Position numbers and translations under genes: made by a program. Of a DNA stretch of 64,000 nt, positions 28,029 through 37,147 are shown one piece after another. Where the stretch lies: positions 62,001-126,000 of the forward strand of contig NZ_CAJGZK010000008.1 in the NCBI RefSeq assembly GCF_904846215.1. The letters run 5' to 3'. The stretch is from Psychrobacter glacincola. GTDB lineage: Bacteria > Pseudomonadota > Gammaproteobacteria > Pseudomonadales > Moraxellaceae. Positions within the stretch are counted from its first letter, which is position 1. Each line of letters begins with the position of its first letter. Below the pieces are notes generated by a model. That model ran no database searches and was not told the DNA's origin. It saw nothing but the letters and a program-made list of their open reading frames with translations.

Positions 28029-29165
28029 ATGTCAGCACTGCTTAATATTACAGAGCCAAATAACAACACTAATAGCAATGATAGCGATTTTTTAGCGTCA
28101 CTAACGACTGATGCTGCACAAGCCACTACCGGCAAATACAGTCGCGAACAGATTGCTCAATTATTCGATTTGCCATTGATGGATTTGTTATTACAAGCGC
28201 AAACCATACATCGTCAGAACTTCAATGCCAATGAAGTACAAATCAGCACTTTGCTGTCTATCAAGACTGGCAACTGCCCTGAAGATTGCGGCTACTGCTC
28301 ACAATCGGGTCACCACCGCGATAAAACCAAACTGGTCGCTGAAAAACGCATAGAGGTGGACAAGGTGATTGCCGCTGCCAAACGCGCAAAAACCACTGGT
28401 TCATCAAGATTTTGTATGGGCGCGGCATGGAAGCACCCAAGTGCGAAAGACATGCCTTATGTGGTCGAGCTGGTCAAAGAAGTCAAAGCCTTAGGGCTTG
28501 AGACTTGCATGACCCTAGGTATGCTAGATACTGATCAGGCCGCGCAGTTGGCAGATGCAGGACTGGATTACTACAATCATAATTTGGATACGTCTAGAAG
28601 TTATTACGAGCAAGTCGTCAGTACGCGCAGCTACGATGAGCGTCTAGATACCATTACAAACGTACGCAACTCAGGTATCAACGTCTGTAGCGGCAATATC
28701 GTCGGTATGGGTGAGAGCCGTGATGACCGCATTGACTGGGTGCACGAGCTACTAAAAATGCCCAAAGCACCAGAGTCTATTCCAGTCAACTTATTGGTGC
28801 CGATTCAGGGCACGCCAATCGGTGATAAGGTCTTGGCAGAAGGTCAGTTGCCAGTCCTTGAGTGGATTCGTACCATTGCTGTGACGCGTATTTGCTGTCC
28901 AAGTAGTTATGTACGTTTATCTGCTGGTCGCGAAAGCTTATCCGACGCTGAGCAAGCACTAGCATTTATGGCAGGTGCCAACTCATTCTTTTATGGTGAC
29001 AAACTGCTGACCACGGGCAACGCCAGTCAATCAGGCGATGATAGACTCATGCGTGAGCTTGGTTTAACCAAGCAATTTGCCGCTCCTCGTGCACCAAAGC
29101 AAGTGCCCGTCATGGATGCTATGAGCGGTCATCAATCACAAGTTACTTTGGCGAGTTTGGGCTGA
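28029..29165 (+). CDS. bioB: Biotin synthase
   Basis: A 378-residue radical SAM enzyme that inserts sulfur into dethiobiotin. The radical SAM cluster motif is [15 protein letters not shown] (about residues 80-94; CxxxCxxC). Other conserved blocks are [56 protein letters not shown], and the auxiliary-cluster region with RLSAGRES followed by [18 protein letters not shown]. The first 45 residues are an Asn/Ser/Asp-rich extension beyond the E. coli enzyme. AAAGGA precedes the ATG. It is monocistronic here, far from bioA at the window start. No biotin operator (BirA site) was recognised upstream. Confidence 0.98.
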   Translation: MSALLNITEPNNNTNSNDSDFLASLTTDAAQATTGKYSREQIAQLFDLPLMDLLLQAQTIHRQNFNANEVQISTLLSIKTGNCPEDCGYCSQSGHHRDKTKLVAEKRIEVDKVIAAAKRAKTTGSSRFCMGAAWKHPSAKDMPYVVELVKEVKALGLETCMTLGMLDTDQAAQLADAGLDYYNHNLDTSRSYYEQVVSTRSYDERLDTITNVRNSGINVCSGNIVGMGESRDDRIDWVHELLKMPKAPESIPVNLLVPIQGTPIGDKVLAEGQLPVLEWIRTIAVTRICCPSSYVRLSAGRESLSDAEQALAFMAGANSFFYGDKLLTTGNASQSGDDRLMRELGLTKQFAAPRAPKQVPVMDAMSGHQSQVTLASLG

Positions 29166-29256
29166 GTAGTTTTGGCTTAACCCTACCAATATGGGATAAT
29201 CTGGGCTAAGCTTGCCCGCATTTATTATTGTTCAAAATAACCAAAGAGACTTTCGC

Positions 29257-29691
29257 ATGGCAGATTATTTTAATTGGATTAAAGCGGCACATATTATATC
29301 CGTGGTGTGCTGGTTTGCGGCAATTTTCTACTTGCCGCGCCTATTTGTCTATCATGCAATGAGCGATGACAAGATCAGTCAAGAGCGCTTTACTATCATG
29401 GAGCGCAAGCTCTATCGCGGCATCATGACGCCAGCTATGATAGCGACTTGGGCTTTTGGCTTATGGATGGTGTTTTTAGGTTGGGACGTTTACAAAACCC
29501 AAGGCTGGCTACACGTAAAGATATTCTTAGTTGTGCTATTGTCCGCTTATCATGGTGCTTGTGGTTTTTATCGTAAAAAGCTGGTCGATAATCCGCAATA
29601 TAAGTCGCATGTATTTTGGCGCTGGTTTAATGAAGTACCTGTCTTCGCTTTAGTCATTATTGTTATTCTGGTGGTTGTTAAACCGTTCTAG
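29257..29691 (+). CDS. hemJ: HemJ-type protoporphyrinogen IX oxidase
   Basis: A 144-residue membrane protein with four spans, oxidising protoporphyrinogen IX to protoporphyrin IX in heme synthesis. HemJ features are the His in KAAHIISVVCWFAAIFYLPRLFVYHA near residues 8-33, LYRGIMTPAMIATWAFGLWM, WLHVKIFLVVLLSAYHG with the second conserved His/Lys set, and R-W-FNEVPVFAL near the end. I start at the ATG at 29257, since MADYFNWIKAAHI matches the family start and AAAGAGA lies upstream; a 15-codon upstream extension is not supported. It follows bioB by about 90 bases on the same strand and may be read through from it. Confidence 0.9.
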   Translation: MADYFNWIKAAHIISVVCWFAAIFYLPRLFVYHAMSDDKISQERFTIMERKLYRGIMTPAMIATWAFGLWMVFLGWDVYKTQGWLHVKIFLVVLLSAYHGACGFYRKKLVDNPQYKSHVFWRWFNEVPVFALVIIVILVVVKPF

Positions 29692-29708
29692 TACAGGCAA
29701 TACTGAAT

Positions 29709-29750
29709 AAAAAAGCGTCCCTCACTTGATGAAATGAGGGACGCTTTTTT
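29709..29750 (+). terminator. Bidirectional Rho-independent terminator
   Basis: A 16-base perfect stem, AAAAAAGCGTCCCTCA / TGAGGGACGCTTTTTT, between convergent hemJ and the minus-strand secreted-protein gene. Confidence 0.93.
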
Positions 29751-29763
29751 ATGTTTGAATAAC

Positions 29764-29901
29764 TATAGTCAGAGAAAAGTAATATCGATACATCAGGTAC
29801 TGCTGATATTAATTTTTCTTGCTTGCTGTGCCTACGCAGACAGAGGCTGCAAAAAATTTATACCAGCAGCACTGTAGCGTTTTTGAGATATTCTAACTAT
29901 A
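29764..29901 (+). repeat. Dispersed hairpin element, type 1, copy 7
   Basis: A 138-bp copy, TATAGTCAGAGAAAAG to TTCTAACTATA. Arms GTACTGCTGATAT and ATACCAGCAGCAC are nearly complementary. It ends two bases before the stop codon of the minus-strand gene at 29904. Confidence 0.88.
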
Positions 29902-29903
29902 TA

Positions 29904-30728
29904 TTAAACGTTTGGGCGCATGATTTGATAGACATTACTTAAATCATAAACACGATAGCGCGCAGGCTCACGGCGGCTCTCGCCAGCATAGCTTAATATA
30001 AGCGCTTGTTTCGCTTGTTCATCAACCCAGCCGACAAACAAGCCGCTGTGCTCGACACCGTTATAACCATGATTGATATAATAGAGCCAGTCACCAACTT
30101 CAATCTCGCCACTATTGGCATAAGGACCTTGACCGTAGGTGCCTTTATGGATGGTGTCGCGTGTCACCCCTGCTCGTTTAAACACCGCATTCAGATAATC
30201 CCAACAGCCGCCTTGAATAATCGTACGCTCGTTTAGCGCCATTTTACGGGCAGTGCTAATCACTTCACGGGCAGCCAAACTACTTTGCGTCTCAGCATTA
30301 TTAAGTAGCGGTAAATACTCGCTATCGACATTGTCATAGTTGCCTGATAAAAATGCAGGCAAAACTGATGATACTTGGCGTTGTACTTGAGGATAACGAT
30401 AATTAGTTCGGGTGTTAGCGGCATAGGCATTTTGGTCAGAGTAGCTTTTATTAGCATAACTGCTATTAGAATAACTTGGTTGCGTATTGCCTGTATTCGA
30501 ACGATAACTATTAGAGGTATTAGCACGTTGGATAGTGGATCGCGTACTGATTTTAGCAGCAGGGACAGCGGGGTACGATGGTGTATAGCGGGCGCTATAC
30601 TCAGTTAAATAAGATTTTTGAGCAATTAGGCTGCCCATACTATCGGCGTGAACTTGACCGACGGCACCCAAAGTAAGTAATAATACACTGCACGACGTTG
30701 TGATTGACCAAATGGGCAAACGCGACAT
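29904..30728 (-). CDS. Secreted protein with NlpC/P60-like Cys-His domain (putative)
   Basis: A 274-residue protein with a signal peptide (LPIWSITTSCSVLLLTLGAVGQVHA, cleavage near residue 29) and a low-complexity Ser/Asn/Tyr-rich region (about 35-120). The C-terminal domain contains GGCWDYLNAVFKRAGVTRDT (candidate nucleophile Cys near residue 169), VGDWLYYINHGYNGVEHSGLFVGWV (candidate His) and an ALILSYAG strand. Cys followed by an H-S/G-hydrophobic strand is the pattern of NlpC/P60 and related papain-like cell-wall peptidases. This reading is by motif logic, so hydrolase activity is uncertain. AAGGAG precedes the ATG. Confidence 0.62.
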   Translation of the reverse strand: MSRLPIWSITTSCSVLLLTLGAVGQVHADSMGSLIAQKSYLTEYSARYTPSYPAVPAAKISTRSTIQRANTSNSYRSNTGNTQPSYSNSSYANKSYSDQNAYAANTRTNYRYPQVQRQVSSVLPAFLSGNYDNVDSEYLPLLNNAETQSSLAAREVISTARKMALNERTIIQGGCWDYLNAVFKRAGVTRDTIHKGTYGQGPYANSGEIEVGDWLYYINHGYNGVEHSGLFVGWVDEQAKQALILSYAGESRREPARYRVYDLSNVYQIMRPNV

Positions 30729-31007
30729 GACTAGCTCCTTGTCAATATAGTATCAATAACCGTAGTAGCGATAACCGTATCAATTATAAGTATGATGAGA
30801 TTTTTCAATCTTACTTATAAACCATTTGGACAGGATTCTGCAAGCGCTATCGCTTTTAAAAAAGTGGCAAAAGGCGATAAAAGGTATTTATATAGAGATA
30901 AACGGTAAAAAAGAGGAAAAACGGAGTAATCTAAAACAGGCTTTAAGACTGAAAAGTTATTGGAAATCAGAAGGTTTTAGGAGATTTAGAATGGTTGAAT
31001 CAACACA

Positions 31008-31499
31008 CTAATCGCTGCTCATTTTGATAGTGACATGACGTTTGCTTAGTGCTTGACCTTGTAGAATGGCTTTGGTAGCAGTGGCTTCTCGGATATTATC
31101 AAAACCACTAATACGATATTTGCGCCTAGCATCCCTATCAACGATCTCTAATTGCTCACCTACTAGACTGATTTTATCGCCATCAGTTAGCTTGATAGGC
31201 GTACGCTTTCCTTGATTGTCATGTACCAGCTCGCCAGCACGCACCCATAATATGCCGCTGTTAATCATACCTGCCATGGCTTTTTTATGCTGTTGGCGCT
31301 GCCGATTAAAAAAGAAACTACCGATAATCAGCAGTGCAAGCGCACCAATTGACCATCGCACCGGCAACAAACTCATCGCCAGCGCGACGCACACTGCGCC
31401 AACCAATAACACCGCACCAAACCAGAATAGCCCATTATCTAATGCTTGGGGCTGACCTTGCAAAGTGATTTTGGCGCCGTCATCAGTCAGCTTAAGCAT
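31008..31499 (-). CDS. Hypothetical membrane protein
   Basis: A 163-residue protein with two adjacent predicted spans (GLFWFGAVLLVGAVCVALAMSLL and WSIGALALLIIGSFFF, about residues 23-62). They are followed by a basic RQRQQHKKAM and a cytoplasmic beta-rich domain (GILWVRAGELVHDNQGKRTPIKL, KISLVGEQLEIVDRDARRKYRISGF). The domain hints at a PH-like membrane protein fold, but no family is recognised. It lies 45 bases downstream of rph on the same strand and may be co-transcribed. Confidence 0.7.
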   Translation of the reverse strand: MLKLTDDGAKITLQGQPQALDNGLFWFGAVLLVGAVCVALAMSLLPVRWSIGALALLIIGSFFFNRQRQQHKKAMAGMINSGILWVRAGELVHDNQGKRTPIKLTDGDKISLVGEQLEIVDRDARRKYRISGFDNIREATATKAILQGQALSKRHVTIKMSSD

Positions 31500-31544
31500 G
31501 GGTTATACCTATCAATTGGCAATTAAATATTATTAATAACGGAA

Positions 31545-32261
31545 TTACCAGCCGAGTGCGGTTTTTTGCATGGCAATAAGCTCAGCGATGCCTTTTTCAG
31601 CAAGTATCAGCATGTCATCAGCTTGGGCGCGCGTAAATGGCTTTTCTTCTGCCGTACCTTGCAGCTCAATGAACTCACCTTTTTGGGTCATGACCACATT
31701 GAGATCAGTATCACAGCTGGCATCTTCTTCGTAGTTCAAATCCAAATATGCTTTACCATCTTTCATACCGACAGACACTGCAGCAACCAAACCAATCAAT
31801 GGATCCGCTTTTAGTTTCTTAGTTTTTTGAATACTCTCTAACGCATCAATAAGGGCAATCGCAGCGCCAGTCACACTCGCAGTACGAGTACCACCATCCG
31901 CTTGCAAGACGTCACAATCTAGGTAAATGGTGTTTTCACCAAGCTTACTCAAATCAATCATGGCACGTAGACTACGACCAATTAAACGCTGAATCTCTTG
32001 GGTACGACCTGATTGCTTACCACGTGCCGCTTCACGCTGATTACGAGTATTGGTCGCGCGTGGTAGCATGCCATATTCGGCCGTGATCCAGCCCTTGCCT
32101 TTACCTTTGAGCCAGCGCGGTACGCCAGACTCTACACTAGCGGTACACAGTACCTTGGTGTCGCCAAAGCTGACCAATACTGACCCTTCGGCATGCTTAG
32201 TATAATGGCGCTCAAAGCTGATTGAGCGAAGTTGGTTAAGCTCACGATTGTCAATACGCAT
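31545..32261 (-). CDS. rph: Ribonuclease PH
   Basis: A 238-residue phosphorolytic 3'-5' exoribonuclease that trims tRNA 3' ends. Full-length and canonical: [38 protein letters not shown] at the start, [32 protein letters not shown] near residues 46-80, [18 protein letters not shown] (phosphate-site region), [19 protein letters not shown] (118-136) and the C-terminal [17 protein letters not shown] lies before the ATG. Unlike E. coli K-12 rph there is no frameshift. A hypothetical membrane protein gene follows closely. Confidence 0.97.
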   Translation of the reverse strand: MRIDNRELNQLRSISFERHYTKHAEGSVLVSFGDTKVLCTASVESGVPRWLKGKGKGWITAEYGMLPRATNTRNQREAARGKQSGRTQEIQRLIGRSLRAMIDLSKLGENTIYLDCDVLQADGGTRTASVTGAAIALIDALESIQKTKKLKADPLIGLVAAVSVGMKDGKAYLDLNYEEDASCDTDLNVVMTQKGEFIELQGTAEEKPFTRAQADDMLILAEKGIAELIAMQKTALGW

Positions 32262-32491
32262 AAAATTCCCTAGTACGAGGTTGTAAAAGCAGTGTTATAA
32301 AATAAAAGGTTTAAATTTATGGTTATGTGGTTAGCCAGTCAGTATTTGCAGAAAATGTATATATTAAAATAAATGACAGCTCAATGCTCTAGCAGGGCTA
32401 AATATTAGGTTATCCTAACGTGACAACGGTGCAATAGCAAGATTCACACAAGCTATTACACCGCTGTTTTAGCTAAAAATAGCAGTATAAG

Positions 32492-34276
32492 TTATTCTAA
32501 ACCTTCCATCTTACGCAATTCTTTACGCAGGATTTTGCCCACGTTTGATTTTGGTAATTCATCGACAAATTGAATGTGACGCGGACGCTTATAGCCGGTC
32601 AATTGTTTTTTGCCAAAATCAAGCAGCTCTTGCTCGGTCACATTGCCTTTTTTGACCACATATAGCTTTGGGTCTTCGCCGCGATCATCATTTGGAATAC
32701 CAATCGCGCCGCACTCTACTATGCCTGAATGCTCGCTCATGGCTTCTTCGATTTCATTTGGATAGACATTAAAACCAGAGACCAAAATCATGTCTTTTTT
32801 GCGATCAACGATTTTGATAAAGCCTTTTTCATCTATGATACCGATGTCGCCTGTTTTGAGATAACCACTGGCAGTAAAGCTTTCAGCCGTTTCTTCAGGG
32901 CTATTTTGGTAGCCAATCATAACTTGTGGACCTTTGACACAGATTTCACCGCGCTCACCAATAGCCACTGTGTTTTCATCATCGTCAATCAAAATAACAT
33001 CGGTACTAGGGGCAGGGATACCAATCTTTCCGGTGAATTCAGCAATGGTCATTGGGTTAAAGGCAACCACTGGTGAGGTTTCAGATAAGCCATAGCCTTC
33101 AACGATAGGCAGACCAGTGATTTTATGCCACTCTTTTGCCACGCTTGGCAGTACCGACATACCGCCACCGATAGAGGCTTTTAAACTAGAGAAATCCAAA
33201 TCTGCAAAACTTTCTTTATGTACCAAGCCATTAAACAAGGTATTTACTGCAGGGATAAAGGCCGGTTTGTATTTGCCCATCTCTTTAATCAAACCATCAA
33301 GATCACGTGGATTTGGAATAAGCAAACCAGCACAACCTTGGTACATGCTATACATCCCGCAAACCATGAACGAGAACACATGGTATAGCGGTAGCGCGGT
33401 CAAAAGCACATCAGTAGCGTCGACATCCTCTTCAAAAGCGCTGTCCATGAGCGCGCTAATCTGTAGCATATTGGCAATTAAGTTGCCATGAGAGAGCATC
33501 GCACCCTTAGCCACACCAGTCGTACCACCGGTATATTGCAATAGTGCCACATCGCTTAAGTTCAAATCAGGACGCTTATACTTGCTAGCTGATACAGCAT
33601 TTAATGCTTGCTTAAAGCTGGTGCTCTCTGGCAGACGATACGCAGGAATCATTTTTTTGACATGGCGCGCGACCAGATTGACCACTGTCCCTTTGATTGT
33701 GCCTAACATATCGCCAATTTTACAGACGATGACATGCTTCACTTGACCCTTATCTTGCGCATCTTGATAAGTTTTTGCAAAGTTTTCGACGATGAATAAT
33801 GCTTTGGTGCCACTGTCATGCAGCTGATGCGATAACTCGCGGCTGGTATACAAAGGATTGACATTGACCAGCACCATACCTGCGCGAATGATACCCAAAG
33901 CCACCACAGGATACTGCAAGATATTAGGCATCATCACACCGACTTTATCACCTTTGACGAGCCCTAGTGCCTGTAAATAACTGGCAATTTGACGACTGTA
34001 TAAATCCAATTGCTTAAAGGTAATAGAAGCACCCATGCAGATATAGGCAGTTTTTTGTCCATAACGGCTAAAATTACGCTCGAACACATCAAGTAAAGAG
34101 GTACTGTCATCTGGCATCTCAATAGTAGGATTGATGCCATAGCGCTCATAAGCACTTAACCATGGACTGTCGCTCGCTATCGTTGGCATAGTAGGAAACG
34201 CGTTGGTTTCAGCCTTTGATTGAGTATTATTCGCAGCTTTATGGTCTGTTATCTCTTTATTGATATTGTCAGTCAT
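32492..34276 (-). CDS. fadD: Long-chain-fatty-acid--CoA ligase, paralogue 1
   Basis: A 594-residue AMP-forming acyl-CoA synthetase that activates fatty acids for beta-oxidation or phospholipid use. ANL-family motifs are complete: the P-loop LQYTGGTTGVAKGAMLSHGN (about residues 240-259), GYGLSETSPVV (about 390), TGDIGIIDEKGFIKIVDRKKDMILVSGFNVYPNEIE (about 480-515) and the C-terminal catalytic Lys in KSNVGKILRKELR. The first 35 residues (Asn/Lys/Ala-rich) are extra. AAGGAC precedes the ATG. A second, closely similar ligase gene lies upstream on the same strand, about 450 bases away with a terminator between, so each has its own promoter. Confidence 0.93.
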   Translation of the reverse strand: MTDNINKEITDHKAANNTQSKAETNAFPTMPTIASDSPWLSAYERYGINPTIEMPDDSTSLLDVFERNFSRYGQKTAYICMGASITFKQLDLYSRQIASYLQALGLVKGDKVGVMMPNILQYPVVALGIIRAGMVLVNVNPLYTSRELSHQLHDSGTKALFIVENFAKTYQDAQDKGQVKHVIVCKIGDMLGTIKGTVVNLVARHVKKMIPAYRLPESTSFKQALNAVSASKYKRPDLNLSDVALLQYTGGTTGVAKGAMLSHGNLIANMLQISALMDSAFEEDVDATDVLLTALPLYHVFSFMVCGMYSMYQGCAGLLIPNPRDLDGLIKEMGKYKPAFIPAVNTLFNGLVHKESFADLDFSSLKASIGGGMSVLPSVAKEWHKITGLPIVEGYGLSETSPVVAFNPMTIAEFTGKIGIPAPSTDVILIDDDENTVAIGERGEICVKGPQVMIGYQNSPEETAESFTASGYLKTGDIGIIDEKGFIKIVDRKKDMILVSGFNVYPNEIEEAMSEHSGIVECGAIGIPNDDRGEDPKLYVVKKGNVTEQELLDFGKKQLTGYKRPRHIQFVDELPKSNVGKILRKELRKMEGLE

Positions 34277-34523
34277 AATTGTCCTTAAATGTTGCCGTTA
34301 AAATATAGAATATGTCTAATTAAATCACCGTGGTCGTTAGTCACTTATTTACCAAATCAAAAACTTGTGAATAAGAAGTCTTTTCACTCATAAGCAAACA
34401 AATCTTTTCATTCACAAATATTTTAAATTAAAAATTATCGTTAAGTACAAAAAATATTGCTACGGACTATATCAGTTTTAGGGAGAATTCTCTATGAATA
34501 CCCGCCAAATCAGAATAGGAAAA

Positions 34524-34562
34524 CAAAAAAATGATAAGGTCCTATACAAGCGACCTTATCAT
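34524..34562 (-). terminator. Rho-independent terminator after paralogue 2
   Basis: Stem ATGATAAGGTC / GACCTTATCAT, 11 pairs, ten-base loop. On the minus strand it is followed by a T run. Confidence 0.87.
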
Positions 34563-34729
34563 CATTTCATCAGTGATAATCATCTTTTACAACGATATTC
34601 CCTAATCACTTCTACTAGCTATTTCTAATATCTACTACATCAACTATCAATCGGCTTACATCCCTGTTTATCACTAACGTACAAAGATGAAAACGGATAA
34701 AAAGCGTTCTGAACTTGATGGTAAATATT

Positions 34730-36457
34730 CTAACCGTGGTTCTTTTCTTCAAGTACGCGCAGATCTTTATGTAAGATTTTACCGACGTTCGATTTTGGCA
34801 ACTCATCGATAAATTCAACATAACGCGGACGTTTATAGCCGGTTAGATTTTCTTTGCTATAAGCAAGCACCTCTTCTTTCGTCAAGCTGTCATCACTACG
34901 CACCACATAAATCTTCGGTACTTCGCCGCTCTTTTCGTCTTCGACACCGATGACACCGCATTCCAAAATCTTTGGATGGGCTGACATCACATCTTCTACT
35001 TCATTTGGATACACGTTAAAGCCTGATACCAAAATCATGTTTTTCTTGCGATCAACAATTTTGAAGTAGCCCTCTTCATCCATCACGCCGATATCACCGG
35101 TACGGAAATAACCGTCAGCCGTCATAACTTCAGCGGTGGCATCATCACGTTTCCAGTAGCCTTTCATCACTTGCGGACCACGAACACAAATCTCGCCACG
35201 CTCACCAAGTGCCACTTCATTGCCTTCTTCATCCAAGATTGCCATGTCAGTCGCTGGCATCGGCAAGCCGATATTGCCGGAGAATTCGCCGGTACCTTGC
35301 GGGTTGGCTGATGCAACGGGTGAGGTCTCTGACAGACCATAACCTTGTACGATCACATTACCGGTAATTTTTTGCCACTTGTCGGCCGTGTCTTTTAAAA
35401 CAGCCATGCCGCCGCCCATAGACATCTCAAGCTTGCTATGATCTAAGGCTTTGAATACGTCACTATTAGCCAACGCATTAAATAGTGTATTTACTGCTGG
35501 GAAAAACGCGGGTGGGTAATCTTTATAAGCTTTGATTAAGCTGGCACCGTCACGTGGGTTTGGTACCAGTAGACCGATACAACCGCGATATAAGCCAAAC
35601 ATGCCGCATACTGTAAATGAGAAGATATGATATAGCGGCAATGCAGTCATAATAACCGCCTGCTCACTCATGCCCTCAAACTTATCAAAAGCATCGCCAA
35701 GATACGTATCACACTGAATGAGATTAGCTACTAAGTTACCATGCGTGAGCATCGCACCTTTGGCGACGCCTGTGGTACCGCCGGTATACTGTAGAACCGC
35801 GACATCATCAAGACCGATATCAGTTGGGCGCTTATAACGTTTAGCAGGCAAGCGATTGAGTGCTGTTTTAAAGTTTACGCTGTTTTTAAGATTGTAATCA
35901 GGTACCAGTTTTTTCACATGGCGTACAACCATATTGACGATAAAGCCTTTCAACGGACTCATCAAGTCGCCCATTGAGGTCACGACTACATGGTCAACCA
36001 AGTCTTTACCAATATCTTCATAAGTTTTGGCAAAGTTCTCTAAAATAAATAATGCTTTGGTGTCAGAGTCAGTCAACTGATGCTCAAGCTCTTTTGAGGT
36101 ATAAAGCGGATTGACGTTGACCAAGGTCATGCCAGCACGCAGCACACCCAATACCGCAACCGGTAGCTGCAAAATATTTGGCATCATAACGCCGACTTTA
36201 TCGCCTTTTTTCAGTCCAAGTGACTGCAAGTAGGCAGCGATTTGTTTGCTATAGCGATCTAAATCTTCGTAAGAGAGCTTTACATCCATACAAACAAAAG
36301 CCGTTTTACCAGCGTGCTTAATAAAATTCTGCTCAAATATGTCGATTAAAGAGGTATTATCAGCTGGCATATTGATATCGTACTGGATACCAAGCTTTTC
36401 GTAAGTTTTGACCCATACTTTATCATTACGACGAATTAGGTTGCCTTGATTTTCCAT
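34730..36457 (-). CDS. fadD: Long-chain-fatty-acid--CoA ligase, paralogue 2
   Basis: A 575-residue acyl-CoA synthetase, a tandem paralogue of the downstream gene with the same motif set. P-loop is LQYTGGTTGVAKGAMLTHGN; then GYGLSETSPVA, TGDIGVMDEEGYFKIVDRKKNMILVSGFNVYPNEVE and terminal KSNVGKILHKDLR with the catalytic Lys. The two proteins align over their whole length and differ mainly at the N-terminus and in surface loops, pointing to an old duplication. Tandem FadD proteins may differ in chain-length range or regulation; nothing in the sequence tells which. A FadR-type operator was not recognised upstream. Confidence 0.93.
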   Translation of the reverse strand: MENQGNLIRRNDKVWVKTYEKLGIQYDINMPADNTSLIDIFEQNFIKHAGKTAFVCMDVKLSYEDLDRYSKQIAAYLQSLGLKKGDKVGVMMPNILQLPVAVLGVLRAGMTLVNVNPLYTSKELEHQLTDSDTKALFILENFAKTYEDIGKDLVDHVVVTSMGDLMSPLKGFIVNMVVRHVKKLVPDYNLKNSVNFKTALNRLPAKRYKRPTDIGLDDVAVLQYTGGTTGVAKGAMLTHGNLVANLIQCDTYLGDAFDKFEGMSEQAVIMTALPLYHIFSFTVCGMFGLYRGCIGLLVPNPRDGASLIKAYKDYPPAFFPAVNTLFNALANSDVFKALDHSKLEMSMGGGMAVLKDTADKWQKITGNVIVQGYGLSETSPVASANPQGTGEFSGNIGLPMPATDMAILDEEGNEVALGERGEICVRGPQVMKGYWKRDDATAEVMTADGYFRTGDIGVMDEEGYFKIVDRKKNMILVSGFNVYPNEVEDVMSAHPKILECGVIGVEDEKSGEVPKIYVVRSDDSLTKEEVLAYSKENLTGYKRPRYVEFIDELPKSNVGKILHKDLRVLEEKNHG

Positions 36458-36853
36458 AATCTTACTTCTCCTAGTAATAGTGCACTGCTGTTAACCCACA
36501 ACAATCACAATGTGATAAACACACGAAAACCCGACGCACAAGCTAACCACAATGATGGCGAGGGAGGCTGACGGTATAAGTGTATGGCGATGAGTCAACA
36601 ATTTAATGGGAAATAGCCCTTTGTTGTTTAACATACACACTTTATACAAACTACTCAATATAAAAAAATGCTACTTGAGTTTGCAAAGTAGCTTGACGAG
36701 ATATAACCCTATCTATATCAAACATTTATCTGCATGTATTAGCGAAATAATCAAAATGATGTAGACGACATAAATAAAAACACAAAACGCTAAAAACCAG
36801 AGAAATAATAAATAACCATTGAATTCACTATACTGAATTTAATGGCTAAAAGC
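36458..36853. other. Intergenic region upstream of paralogue 2 and parC
   Basis: No gene. Near 36818-36848 an imperfect inverted repeat CCATTGAATTCA / TGAATTTAATGG spans a CACTATAC centre. This resembles the AACTCACTATA end of the type 3 hairpin elements and sits just before a full type 1 copy, so it may be an element fragment. Otherwise nothing recognised. Confidence 0.4.
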
Positions 36854-36991
36854 TATAATCAGGGAAAAGTAATATCGATACATCAAGTACTGCTGATATT
36901 CATTTTTCTTGCTTGCTGTGCTTACGCAGACAGAGGCTGCAAAAAATTTATATCAGCAGCACTGTAGCGCTTTTGAGATATTTTAACTATA
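36854..36991 (+). repeat. Dispersed hairpin element, type 1, copy 8
   Basis: A 138-bp copy, TATAATCAGGGAAAAG to TTTTAACTATA. Arms GTACTGCTGATAT and ATATCAGCAGCAC pair almost fully; the inner A-T pair (TGATAT/ATATCA) is matched here while copy 7 has a mismatch there. It lies about 155 bases before parC. Confidence 0.88.
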
Positions 36992-37147
36992 TCTTGAAAA
37001 GCACAATATGAGGACGTCATGCGCTGTCGTCTATACTGACTTATACCTTTTTAATTGCGCCAATATCCTTTAGGATAGCACTATCCTATTTGCCCTGACT
37101 AAACCAATTATTTATACCTATTAACACTGATAAGTGAATCCTATTTT

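Noticed and set aside
30826..31011. A 61-codon plus-strand frame between the secreted protein and the 31008 gene
   Set aside because: Lys/Arg-rich, no ribosome site, no family features, and it overlaps the next gene's end; probably non-coding.
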